Origin: Saccoglossus kowalevskii
Lineage: Eukaryota > Hemichordata > Enteropneusta > Harrimaniidae
Assembly (NCBI RefSeq): GCF_000003605.2
Contig: NW_003149268.1
Coordinates: 613,200 to 677,199 of the forward strand
Length of the DNA: 64,000 nucleotides
Direction of reading: 5' to 3'
The notes beneath the pieces were generated by a model. It searched no databases. It saw only the letters and a program-made list of their open reading frames with translations, and had not been told where the DNA came from. Positions within the stretch are counted from its first letter, which is position 1, and every line of letters begins with the position of its first letter. The translations under genes were made by a program, and so were the position numbers. Below, in pieces: positions 13,675 to 24,594 of the stretch.

Positions 13675-16600
13675 GTAAGTATAAACACCTGTGGTTTAAA
13701 GCAAGGGTTTGGTAAAGTTTTGCCATGGTTACAAAATAGTGGTGTTTAACAAACTACACTTCCTGTTTTGTTTTTTTTAATCATGAATATTTGTCTGAAA
13801 CTTTACAGGAGAAATCAAGAGATTTGTACGTACAACAGCTTGCGGCTACCCCATCGTATATAAATCGAGTCAAGCTTATGCTACTTGGACATTCGGGAAC
13901 TGGTAAAACCACGCTGATAGACACATTAAAGTGCGGGTATTTCAGGGGATTGTTTCGACTCTCCAAGAGCAACCTTTCCATGATTGGACGATCATCACCC
14001 AAAAAATACATCAATAAAGGAGGTCAGCGACCGGCCAGTGAGCAAAGAAGAGTTAGTTCTAATAATAACTCGGTGGATTACATAAGTACTAAAGGAATCG
14101 ATGTACAGGTGCTAAATATACCAGGTGAGAATCAGTTGTTAACTATAGAGGGCAGTGTCCTACCAATAGAAGACACTGTAACATTACTGGTGATATTGTT
14201 ATTTATTTTAACAATCTTTCTGTATTCTACAATAATCTTATTTTTCCCAGTTGAGTCAAAGTATAGATACAAAATAGAATTTGATAAGTTGAACAAACCT
14301 GCCAACAAACAAGCTGGTCTTTGATTGGTCTGACTCTCTTTTTCAAATGAATAAAAAAAATCTAGAGTTCATTGCCTGTACTGTATTTTAAGGGAAAAGT
14401 ATCTGTGGCAAAAATGCTCAATGTCATCATTGTCCTGTCCCTGTTATCAAACTTTCTCTTCAGTGCACTTTGGTATGTTTTACACGCTCTTTATTACATG
14501 GGTTCGCCATTTATTTTTTTCATATTCTCATTTATTACATGCAGGTTCGGGAGAGCTCAGTGTGTGGGAGTTTGGTGGACGTGAACAATACCACACAGCG
14601 TACACTCATTTCGTCGGGGATCCCAGTGCCATCTACGGCATTGCAATTAATCTGGAGGACCCGTACGAGGTCAAGTACAACCAGGTGTGCTATTGGATGA
14701 ACTTGCTGAAGTCTAGACTGCCATTAACAGAACCAATCGGTAAGTTACAAAATACGAAAGAAAATAAGTGCCTCGTCAATTTTGTTTAATCAAACAATTT
14801 ATACATGTTGTATATTAGTTTGCGTGGCACCATTTCGAACATTATGCAAAGACTGTACGCTTCAAGTCTACGTTGAGAAGACAATGAGGGTTAGCGATGT
14901 CTTAAACATTGCCGAATTTTTCCATTTTAGCACATCAATCAAATATGACATTTATTCTTTTGACATTTTCAGGATATTGCGGTAAATTCTTGTCTCAAAT
15001 GAAAGTGATCATTATTGGGACACATGCCGATGTTGTCAATTGCCCGCGAACTGCGACAGGGGAATACGTGAGTGGAGAGGGAAACGTCGTTTTGTATCAG
15101 GTTAAGAAGATCTACGGTAAACAGTTTGATATCTGCGAAATGATGTTTGTTGTGGACGCTCACGCTTCATCATCAAGAGAGATGAAACTGTTGCGCACAT
15201 ACCTCGCCAACGTAAAGAATGCCATTATCAAGGTGAGTGTGGTACATTCATTTTAGACATGCTGGCACTTGGCTTTTGGAATGATATTGAATGATATTTT
15301 CAATTATTGCTGATGACATCTCCCTCCCACATTTCCCTCCAAGCTTTAAAATGATAAATATGTTTAATTCTCTACAGATTTGACTTACTTAATATTGATT
15401 CTCAAAATGTTTTGCTTAATTTGTTGTGTTTTTCTATAATTTCGTCATTCATTTTACAAATGGATATGATTCCATATTGGCTTCCGTCTTGATCACAAAA
15501 TTGTAAGAAAATATGGAAAAAATGATATATTTTCTTTTTTAGCTTCTTTTTGTCGAGCGGAGCTTATCATATGAGTGATTGCCCGTCGTCTGCGCCAACT
15601 TTTTACTTTTTTGACTTCTTGGAAACCACAAGTCTGAATGCTTTGATACCTGGTGTATATGTACCTTGGGTAGACCTCTCTTAGATTTGTTCATTTCATG
15701 ATGATATTTTTGACTTCTGTCTGATTGCTTTGATATTACATATATAGGTCCTACATGTGGACCTATATCAGATTTGTTCATTTTGTGATGATATCTTCAA
15801 TTATCTAATTTTAATGATTATTTTTGTCATTTTTGGTAAAAAATGATATTTTTGAATTTTTGTTGAAAATCGCAATTGCTTTGATACTATTCATATTGTT
15901 CATTTTCTAATGATATCTTCAGTTCTTTAATTGAAATGTGCATTGCTAACAGCGGAGCTATCTCAGCCGATAGGCTGCTTGTTTTTATAAAAAGTTACCT
16001 TAGCTACCATTTGTGTTTGATGGGATTAAAAAGCACCAATTTAGTCATGTTTTGATGATTCATTATAAAATAAATGCATTTGTTTTGATTTATTTGCAAT
16101 TTTATAACAGAATTCTTGCATGCTATCTGATTCGCAGGCAGAAGGATGCATAACCTCACTGTTTGACATTGTCTTGAGTATGCTGCCAACATGGAGAAAG
16201 ACGTTTTCATCATTTCCGGTGATGTCATGGCAACAGTTTGTAGAATGTGTTCATAAACAGATTAACCCATTGGCTGGAGAAGGTCATATCAATGAAATCC
16301 TACATCAGTTGCAATGTATGGGAGAGGTAAGTCTCACCATTGTAGATTCTGGAATTTTAATTCTATTTCTATTTTGCTTGCATTTACAATTCGTGACCTG
16401 ATGAATAATAACGGGTGGTGGTCTACGCGATGTGTTTGATATGGGTTCCGCAGGTTGTATTCAATAGGGTGTAAAATGCATTGTTTGAATGTGGGCTGCA
16501 TGGCAACCACCGCTTCATGATAATGTATTATCTAATTTAGTAAATCACTGTGCCAGTTACTGTACATATGTAACTATGGTAACAGACCAGTATATATTTT

Positions 16601-19130
16601 GTGAAAATTTGATAAATCGGTATTCTTGCACAATATTTGGACTTGTTTTAAAACATTCTTTGCTTTATAGGCTGATTATGTAAATTTTCTCATTAACAAA
16701 AGAAAAAAATGATTTAATAATCCACTGTTTGTACATCTGTGTGATTAGAAACGCAAGAAAGTATATGCATTAAATATCAAAATCAATTAAAATTAAATTT
16801 TAGTGTAATCAATGTTTTTTTAATTTCTATTTTGGGGGTTTTGCTCTTGTACGGGTTTGATTATTCAAGACTCAGGAGGAGGGAGAAGAAAAATTCTACA
16901 GGAAAACTAATAAAACAAATTGGGTTCATTATCTTGAAGATAACAAGTCACAAATATAAAAATAAAAATATTCAGTTTTTCTACGATCTCCCATTTAAGA
17001 GTTTGATATTTGTCAACACTTGTCTGTAATATACAAGTATTTTCGTGGGGATTTTTCGAAATATGCATATTGATAATGTTATCCATTTCATCCAAGGTGC
17101 AATGTTTCGATGGCGAAGTCCTCAGGGAAGTGATCGTCATAGACGTCAAGTGGCTGTGTTTCAGCGTAATTGCTCGGCTNNNNNNNNNNNNNNNNNNNNN
17201 NNNNNNNNNNNNNNNNNNNNNNNNNNNNNNNNNNNNNNNNNNNNNNNNNNNNNNNNNNNNNNNNNNNNNNNNNNNNNNNNNNNNNNNNNNNNNNNNNNNN
17301 NNNNNNNNNNNNNNNNNNNNNNNNNNNNNNNNNNNNNNNNNNNNNNNNNNNNNNNNNNNNNNNNNNNNNNNNNNNNNNNNNNNNNNNNNNNNNNNNNNNN
17401 NNNNNNNNNNNNNNNNNNNNNNNNNNNNNNNNNNNNNNNNNNNNNNNNNNNNNNNNNNNNNNNNNNNNNNNNNNNNNNNNNNNNNNNNNNNNNNNNNNNN
17501 NNNNNNNNNNNNNNNNNNNNNNNNNNNNNNNNNNNNNNNNNNNNNNNNNNNNNNNNNNNNNNNNNNNNNNNNNNNNNNNNNNNNNNNNNNNNNNNNNNNN
17601 NNNNNNNNNNNNNNNNNNNNNNNNNNNNNNNNNNNNNNNNNNNNNNNNNNNNNNNNNNNNNNNNNNNNNNNNNNNNNNNNNNNNNNNNNNNNNNNNNNNN
17701 NNNNNNNNNNNNNNNNNNNNNNNNNNNNNNNNNNNNNNNNNNNNNNNNNNNNNNNNNNNNNNNNNNNNNNNNNNNNNNNNNNNNNNNNNNNNNNNNNNNN
17801 NNNNNNNNNNNNNNNNNNNNNNNNNNNNNNNNNNNNNNNNNNNNNNNNNNNNNNNNNNNNNNNNNNNNNNNNNNNNNNNNNNNNNNNNNNNNNNNNNNNN
17901 NNNNNNNNNNNNNNNNNNNNNNNNNNNNNNNNNNNNNNNNNNNNNNNNNNNNNNNNNNNNNNNNNNNNNNNNNNNNNNNNNNNNNNNNNNNNNNNNNNNN
18001 NNNNNNNNNNNNNNNNNNNNNNNNNNNNNNNNNNNNNNNNNNNNNNNNNNNNNNNNNNNNNNNNNNNNNNNNNNNNNNNNNNNNNNNNNNNNNNNNNNNN
18101 NNNNNNNATATGCGTGCAGGGAATTGGTTCCACATGCGAATTCCCGAGCCTCATCCGGACCGAACCCAGCTCTCCTACTCTGTGGGAAGAATCCACTGAG
18201 AATGGCAACTATGACGTATACGGTGGAATTCGCATGGAACTCGCTGACTGCAACGGTGCTTTCCCTGCGGGACTTTTTCCCCGGGTACAGTTGTGCTTGC
18301 GTCGTAACTTTCAACAAGAGAGCGACACACTTGATAATGAGTTAACATTGTGGCAATATGGTGCTAAGTGCATAGGTGGCAATATGGAAGGATTAGTTAT
18401 ATTCGCCGATAATAATGAATCAATATACATTTGCGTACGAGGGCCGAATGAATCGAAACAGGCATGTTTCATCTTCATGGAAGACCTAAGTCATCTCGTA
18501 GATCAGGTTATCGCCGAGTCGTACCCTGGTCTTCTAACAACAAAGTACATTTTGAGTGCAGCACAACTGAAAGTGCTGAGTGATAAAAAACCCATCGACA
18601 ATCTTATGATTACTGCTTTTGGGCCGCAAGAGATTTTCGGTGCATTACTGGATCATAAATCAGAAATTAACAATAGAAACGACGACTCTGTGGAGTCATT
18701 TACAGATTTGTTGTGTTTTACAAGTCAGACGCTTGGTTCGAGTATTACATTTGGTGCCGATTTGCACCTCAGTCATTTACATCCCCATACACGCCGCCAA
18801 CTCAGTATGCTGTTAGACCCTCCTGATCCAATGGGCCGTGATTGGTGCCTTTTAGCGTTGTCTCTCGGCCTTGGAGAACAGCTCCCCAACTTAGATCCAA
18901 CAACTTGCGTTAGTGACGGAGAAAGCCCCACTGATAGGATTTTGCAAGAGTGGAGTTGCCGTGCTGACAGTACCATTGGAATCCTTATTAGCAAACTTTC
19001 TGAATTAGGCCGCCAGGATGCTGTACAAGTCGTCATCAAGAGTGCTCCTTTGTTTAAATTTATGCCAAAGCAGCACGGAATGGATGATACACCGATGAGT
19101 AATTCAGCAAGTTCACTGGCATCCAGATAA
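6078..19130 (+). CDS. DAPK1: Death-associated protein kinase 1-like, 3' part of gene (kinase end missing)
   Basis: DAPK1 is a calcium/calmodulin-regulated Ser/Thr kinase that couples a death domain and a GTP-binding ROC module to cell death and autophagy signalling. Coding exons read from GT..AG borders: 6078-6218, 6631-6729, 9457-9555, 9970-10167, 11732-11929, 13026-13124, 13351-13449, 13597-13674, 13809-14124, 14545-14739, 14973-15232, 16138-16326, 17097 into the gap at 17180, then 18108-19130 (TAA). About 1025 residues are visible. Their order matches human DAPK1: acidic linker (STDLIDEEESF), ankyrin repeats, P-loop, COR-like region, death domain, Ser-rich tail ending in SR. Only DAPK1-type members carry ankyrin, ROC and death domains; DAPK2 and DAPK3 lack them. 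The kinase and calmodulin-binding exons must lie upstream of the window, because bases 1-6077 show no matching exon. All joins keep frame. Identity is very secure; the coding sequence hidden in the gap is unknown. Confidence 0.95.
8179..8387 (+). mobile_element. TTAA-bounded short element, copy 1 (piggyBac-type MITE candidate)
   Basis: A 209-bp element bounded by TTAA on both sides, with right end GATGAAAAGG-TTAA. It shares long stretches with the element at 53491-53725 in the opposite orientation: AAATTTGTCTGCACTTT, CCTAATTTTG(A/G)AGCCAAC and GCAGACTATAAAC. It has no transposase. The TTAA target and CCTTTT ends are known for piggyBac elements; family membership is inferred. It lies in the intron between DAPK1-like exons 6631-6729 and 9457-9555. 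Confidence 0.6.
9630..9755 (+). repeat. Imperfect tandem duplication of about 60 bp
   Basis: Two adjacent copies share TTTAGTTAGT and AAGTTATT(A/G)AAACT. They sit in the intron just after the exon ending at 9555. Confidence 0.5.
13809..17179 (+). CDS. DAPK1: DAPK1-like ROC GTPase-like exons and start of COR-like region
   Basis: Exons 13809-14124, 14545-14739, 14973-15232, 16138-16326 and 17097-17179 (cut by the gap). The Walker A/P-loop GHSGTGKTT follows a hydrophobic strand (RVKLMLL) at visible residues 364-372, close to human GHSGSGKTT. The basic insert after it (FRGLFRLSKSNLS, KGGQRPASEQRR) is shorter than I recall in human DAPK1. The switch II region reads LSVWEFGG, a degenerate DxxG. 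The G4 position is GTHADVV, in place of a canonical NKxD. A conserved LPTWRK follows in 16138-16326 and DVKWLC in the last piece. The family binds GTP weakly and uses this module to control the kinase. Two in-frame acceptors exist for the 16138 exon. Confidence 0.92.
15535..15985 (+). repeat. Dispersed repeat with internal sub-repeats in a DAPK1-like intron
   Basis: Starts GTCGAGCGGAGCTTATC and ends near AGCGGAGCTATCTCAGCC. Inside, a unit with (A/G)ATTTGTTCATTT and TGATGATAT recurs about three times at 110-125 bp spacing. The GC-rich ends (GCCCGTCGTCTGCGCC) contrast with the AT-rich body. It looks like a non-autonomous mobile element; the family is not identified. Confidence 0.45.
16090..16138 (+). 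promoter_or_regulatory. Paired in-frame splice acceptors 27 bp apart
   Basis: An AG at 16109-16110 (TTTTATAACAG) and a second at 16136-16137 (GATTCGCAG) both lead into the same open frame. Use of the first would add nine residues, NSCMLSDSQ. The second gives a join with no insertion against human DAPK1, so I chose it for the gene model. The upstream site has the better pyrimidine tract. Confidence 0.4.
17180..18107. other. Assembly gap (928 N) inside the DAPK1-like gene
   Basis: A run of N. It removes the end of the exon starting at 17097, at least one intron border, and about 40 codons of the COR-like region judged from human DAPK1. All long open frames crossing it in other registers are artefacts of the N run. 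Confidence 0.99.
18108..19130 (+). CDS. DAPK1: DAPK1-like terminal exon: COR-like region, death domain, Ser-rich tail
   Basis: The open frame after the gap runs 340 codons to TAA at 19128-19130. It begins within the region matching human ARDLSSGTM..VPALI, continues with YGGIRM, FPAGLFPRVQ and YPGLLTTKYILS, and then a death domain from about 18778 (HPHTRRQLSMLLDPP, MGRDWCLLALSLGL, ISKLSELGRQDAV). The tail SNSASSLASR resembles the human C terminus, which ends SISSVVSR. The death domain lets DAPK1 bind ERK and other death-domain partners. The exon upstream of the gap ends in the same reading frame, but the 928 N separate parts that in human are only about 40 residues apart, so an intron must lie in the gap. 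An AATAAA overlaps the stop codon and is too close to be the likely poly(A) signal. Confidence 0.95.
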   Translation: MCVQGIGSTCEFPSLIRTEPSSPTLWEESTENGNYDVYGGIRMELADCNGAFPAGLFPRVQLCLRRNFQQESDTLDNELTLWQYGAKCIGGNMEGLVIFADNNESIYICVRGPNESKQACFIFMEDLSHLVDQVIAESYPGLLTTKYILSAAQLKVLSDKKPIDNLMITAFGPQEIFGALLDHKSEINNRNDDSVESFTDLLCFTSQTLGSSITFGADLHLSHLHPHTRRQLSMLLDPPDPMGRDWCLLALSLGLGEQLPNLDPTTCVSDGESPTDRILQEWSCRADSTIGILISKLSELGRQDAVQVVIKSAPLFKFMPKQHGMDDTPMSNSASSLASR

Positions 19131-19179
19131 TAAATTTGACATTAAGAGTTATTCATTGTTGTCATTTAATGTTTTGACG

Positions 19180-19960
19180 CAGTCCAAAAATGGGGACTTG
19201 CGTTTTGACCTCCAGGTGTGTGTCTCCACCTGTAACTTTGACATGCCTGGTCCATTCACATTTAAAATACATAACATATCTTGGGCGACGTATGCTCATG
19301 TTTCAAAATGGCCAAATGGAGGCCATTTTTGTGCTATAAATTAATTAAAATCAAGCGACGTATGCACATGTTTCAAGATGGCCAAATGGAGGCCATTTTT
19401 GTGCTATAAATTCATTAAAATAAAGCGTTGCTGCTATTCCAGAATGGATCTTGGTTATGTATGAACCGATTTTGTTATGGGACCATATCATTTCTTTTTT
19501 AAGATCAAATTCAAAATGGCTGACTGCTGGCCATTTTGTTTTAACAAATTTGGTTCAGAGCTATAGCTCCGACATTCTCTGACCAAACATTTTAAAACAT
19601 TAGATATACTGGTACATCATACATAATGTCACACATATGCACATGTATTCATTTGACAATTCAACTCAAGATGTAGATTTTAATGTAGTTCATCAAAATC
19701 AAGCATTTCTGCCATTCTGGAACCAGATTTTGATCATGTATGGATGTTTCGTTCAAACTTGGTAAAAACATTGGTCACTATGGGACGTCAATGCTCACCA
19801 AAATCCAGCATTTCTGCAATTCTGGGAGCCATATCTCTGACGTTCTTCGACTGCGCTCATATTCAAGCTTTATTTATTTCTTAAGTTCTGCCAATTTAGT
19901 CCAAAACCTGAAAAAACCTGAAAATATATGCAATTTCATTAAGGGTTTAACTTGGTATTA
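19180..19960. repeat. Dispersed repeat with ATGGCC/GGCCAT palindromes
   Basis: Begins near the inverted pair GTCC..GGGAC at 19182-19197. It contains an almost exact direct repeat of CGACGTATGC(A/T)CATGTTTCAA(A/G)... around 19288-19345 and 19356-19413, each with GGCCAAATGGAGGCC. A further copy of CAAAATGGCTGACTGCTGGCCATTTTG-type sequence lies at about 19512. It resembles the larger array at 45.3-46.9 kb in its GTCC/GGAC ends and palindromic ATGGCC core. Confidence 0.5.
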
Positions 19961-22215
19961 ACGTCGCAAATAAATCAGTTGTGATGATTTCTCGTGCATT
20001 TGATATTTTGTTTTGATGATGTCAGCAACTTGTTTGTTCAAGACGCATGATTGATTCCATAACTGATTCAATAATATCATGCAACACAGAAACTCGCAAG
20101 AAGTTTACTGACCTTTTAGTGGCCATTTTGATTTATCCATCTGTGAGTGATTTCAGACTCTTATACGCTGTAGCTGCATTCTGTTGAAATGGCAGCAAGT
20201 GAGCGTATTAGCATATATAATTATAAAGTTTTTTAGTACCTTTTTATTAAATACAAATAAACATATCTTGGAATAGTAAGACAAATCATGATTTATATTA
20301 TTAAAGTGGCCAACAAACATAGTAATTTCATTTTTTTTTTCAAATAACAGATTGGAATTTTAAAAACCCTAAATATAGATAAAAATGTATGATAGAATGA
20401 AAATATATTTTTTACAAATTTTGATAAACTTGTGTTAATTTGAAAGATTTGTTTTGGGGTTTGTTTTCACCAACTGTGAATTTATTTTGTTCTCCTAACT
20501 GAAACTTTCTCTGTTTTTTACCTGATAAGTTGTATGAAAGGCAGCTGGTCCTGTGCTGAAGTGTCACCACATTTTTGAAAAAAGGGCTACTATTTGTTAT
20601 AAAAAAATGCTGCAAAGTTCTATTTTGCTTTTTCTCGATTCAATGTTGCGCCGAACAGTTTTATTGAATTGTAAATATGATGGACAAGGGAACGCCAACC
20701 ATCTTTATCACTGAAAACTTTAATACAGCAGACCAGGATGAAGAAAGTTCCAGTTGAACAAAAATATATTAATAGTGAATTCAGTTTTATTACTCCCACC
20801 ATGAGTGTCTTCCACAGACAAATAGTGTCTGAATTAATATTTTGTAAAAAGAAAGTACTTTTGAGTTATAGTATTTGTTTTTGATAAAAATTGACTTTTA
20901 GCATTTTGTCTATGGTGGAGAGATAATCAAAGAGAAGGTCATTGACGTGTTGGAAAGAAAACAACTTTAATTTTGTCTCAGAGTTCTGGATTCAATTAAG
21001 GAGAAATGAACCAAATACATTGCGGTGAACATACTATCAGGATTTAATGTCTTGGAAATGTGCAGCAGTGCCAAGTTTAATTTGGTGAGAAATGCCTAAA
21101 TACATGTATTAATCAAATATATTATGTGGTTGCATGTGATTGTTCAGACAGTTGCATTTTGTTTGAAACTCGTATGTATATATATATATATATCAGGTGA
21201 TAACCGGTATGAAGTCTTATTTAGCCTACCTGAAATACACTTCAGTTTTAAACATTTATTAATATTTCAAAATTAATGCGAGAAATCAATACTCAAGGTT
21301 CACGTTTAAAAATGTACTTCGATTTTCACAGACTAAACAGTTGAAATGTATGAACAGTTGGGTTGAGATTAATATAATCTTATATTGCTGTTGAGAGGGG
21401 TTGTTAGATGGATGTGCCATGATTGCCACTTCAGAATTATTATAATCAAAATCAAAGTTGTTTCATACATTATTTTCACCATTCATGATAAAGTGGACTC
21501 AATTACTGATAATTTGTGATTTTGTCTGGAAAATCATGCGCAACCACAGACATATTCCGAAATTATGAAAAGATGATATAAAAGTCTGATTTTTAATATA
21601 CTGTAAAGTTCTTTATTTTCAATTGGAATTTACTTTCGCTATTTTCACTAAATTGTTGCAAATAAAATCCCTTTTTCCCCATATATTTTACATTAAACTA
21701 AACTAAAATAAACTCTGTACAAAACAGCCAAAATGTCTGTTCAGTGAAAATTAATTCTGGCTAAAATTAAGAATTATGTTTTTTCCCCAAATAGCAATCT
21801 AAATCATAAGTTTTCAAAATAGCTTTACAAAATAAGATATTCAAAATGTTCTTTATTTGTTTTTTAATATGTAAAAGTTCAAACAGCTATGAGTGGAATC
21901 GTGGATGTATGTGCCACGTGGTACGGAAAATTGTACATTTTTTTACAAAAACTGCACATTAAATTTTGTACAGAAAAGATTACGATGTTTTTTTCTACAA
22001 AAGTTTTTAAATATTTGTAATATTTTATATTATGTGTATATATGAGCGAATAGTGCAAATGTTCGTTACTTTTATTACCTGTGTATTTTATGTTTATTTT
22101 CCTTTTACATGTTAGTTCATGTTTAATTATCTTCATAAATTATCTGTAAACAGAAGACTGGAACTTTCAACATTTTTCTCTCATTAAAATTATAAGATTT
22201 TCATCGATATCGCAC

Positions 22216-22288
22216 TACCCATCATGCAATTATCTCATCAACATTACCCATCATGCAATTATCTCATCAACATTACCCATCATGCAAT
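22216..22288 (+). repeat. 29-bp tandem repeat, about 2.5 units
   Basis: TACCCATCATGCAATTA starts at 22216, 22245 and 22274, separated by TCTCATCAACAT. Confidence 0.9.
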
Positions 22289-23629
22289 TAAGCTATTTGA
22301 CAGTAGGCAACCATTTTTGATATCTCAAAAATAAAACATTTACTTACTTCAAATTGAGTTACTCCAAATTCCCATTATGCTCACCTATGTATGAGCCTAC
22401 CGGTATATTTGAACTACCAGGGATTGTGAGCCCTATCAAAAGTGAATCTGTACTGACCATCCTTAAAAGAAAATTATTAATTATAGTGCATACATATCAT
22501 GTTTAATTGCAGCGAATGACTAATTTTACAGTACAATATCTAAAATATATTATTCATTTTTTTTATTGTCACATTTTCCTTATTTGAAATTGCCATGAAA
22601 ATCATAAATTAATAAATAACAAAATGGCACCTTTCCAACTTTCGCTTGAGAAAGAAGACAAACGAATTTTGTGTCCAATGTTTCAAGTTCATACAAAACA
22701 TAATGTGCATTTCACTATTTTGAATAATAGACCTACATACTGTTTTCAGTTTAGAGTGTTAAATAATGAATTTGAAATCCATACACTATGGATATTTGAC
22801 AAACTGTATTTCATTTGCTTTACTACATCAACAAATATTTATCCTAGATTCCAGCCGAATTTAGGATTGTTGCAGAGCGCCCTCAGTGGTGGTGTGTAAA
22901 AAATCGATTGTTTATAAGGTATGCATTTAACATGGCTACTGGATATACTCTGCATCAACGCTATAGGGTATATGCTATGTAACATCAAACTAATTTTATT
23001 GAACAAAACAAAATTGGCCATAACATTCAATACGAAAATTACAATTAAATTTAAACACAATTTTTGTGTATAAAATTCAGTTCTTATTTTAGCCTCTACA
23101 GATATTAAGTGTATTATCAATTTTTATTTTATGCATCTATTTTAATCTGTATATGTTGTGTTATCCATTCATATTTATATATATATATATAATTATTTAT
23201 ATTCTTTGTTTTATTTTAAATGCAGTTTTTATTCCAAAATGGTGCTTCATATGTACTCAGGGGTGTGCTCAAAGGTCACTGGTGATCAACCAATCGGTTT
23301 TCTTGAATGTTTTTTGAGGAAAAAAAACTTGGCTTATTTCTGATTTGTACTTGTTGCAGTGCCAAAATCTTGCAAGTTAAATATATATATTACTCAGCCA
23401 ATGAGATTGCTTTCTACAAATCATGTGTTCATACATTGCTATTTGTACTGCTTATTTATTTGGATTTGTCGATTACATTTTTCTGAATATTGCAACATTT
23501 CCCATGTTGAATTCTTGGTAACTTATGTGAGGTAATAAAACCAAATATTTATTAAACTTCATTGTTGTCTTTGACTACTTTAAAGCATGTGTTGATAATT
23601 AATTAGTTCTCGTTTAGATGAAGTCTGAA

Positions 23630-23830
23630 AACAGAGACTTGTGGATTGACTGTTGTTTTGTATCCAGCTGTAGCTCGCACATGGTTGGATCGACGAAGTT
23701 CAAATTTCGAACATATCTGATATTTGTACATGCGTTTGTTTTTTGATCCAATTCAAGATGGCCGAATGGCAGCCATTTTAAGGCTAAAAAAGCATCAAAA
23801 TCACACTATTCACCATTCCACAACTTAGTT
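23630..23830. repeat. Short copy related to the ATGGCC-palindrome repeat family
   Basis: AGTCTGAAAACAGAGACTT at the left end resembles the GTCC..GGAC end of the 19.2 kb and 45-47 kb repeats. A GATGGCCGAATGGCAGCCATT palindrome follows, as in those elements. Confidence 0.4.
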
Positions 23831-24390
23831 GTGTGTTGGTTTTAAACATGGTACATATAAAAAATTATTGCACTAAAATTATTTAATATACTGGTATCCC
23901 CATACTATGTAGTAAAAATGTTGACATCAGGGCCAACTGTCTCAAGATATTGGTGACTTTACAAAATCAAATTAATTTAAATATTTCTGGTAGTTTCAGA
24001 TGTTAGTTAAAATGTGTTTGTGATATAAAGACGCATATGTAAAGCGTCTTGAAATGTCGGGGATTGTAGAACAGACATGGGTTCAATTAACTTTATTGTA
24101 ATTTTGTTGCTAATGCATCCCCCCAAACCGTGAATACCTATATTTCCTAATCTCAACTTGTATTAATTAATGGGTTGCCAAATCCCTCAAAAAGCCACCT
24201 TTTGGAACAAATGTTCAAGGAAAATTTACCTTATTTAAACATAGCTTCGATTCCAAGACATTTCAAGAAACTGACCCCGCGACTCTTAAAAAAAAAAGAT
24301 TCCTTGCCCATTTTAAAACATAATTTACAAACGCTATGGGTGCCTTGCATATCAGTTGGTAAATTTCTACTAACCCCCTCCAAAAAAAAT

Positions 24391-24594
24391 ACTGTAAAAT
24401 ACTTTATTTTAGCTGGATTTTCGCTGAAAAACTTTATTTGGTGTTTTGTATGGAATATATTTTAACTGATTTTTGACAAGTTAAATGTAATATATAGGAA
24501 AAAAGATACATTCGCTGGTTTTTATTTTCCCTGAATCATTCTTTCAGTGACAATAGCAAAAATTATTTCGAAGCGAAAATAAAGTATTTTACGT
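24391..24594. mobile_element. MITE candidate with inverted ends GTAAAATACTTTATTTT
   Basis: Left end ACTGTAAAATACTTTATTTT at 24391-24410. The reverse complement of the right end (24594 back to 24575) reads ACGTAAAATACTTTATTTTC. The element is about 204 bp with no coding capacity. A related left end is seen at 21601 (CTGTAAAGTTCTTTATTTTC). Target duplication is not clear. Confidence 0.55.

Noticed and set aside
13781-14014. Minus-strand frame opposite the P-loop exon
   Set aside because: Antisense shadow of the DAPK1-like exon 13809-14124.
16907-18317. Several long open frames crossing 17180-18107 on both strands
   Set aside because: They exist only because N codons are read as open. Only the plus-strand frame with DAPK1 homology on both sides is real, and it is two exons.
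22624-22899. A 91-codon frame starting AAAATGGC, possible small gene
   Set aside because: No motif, no homology that I recognise, AT-driven codon use and no splice context. Not enough to call.
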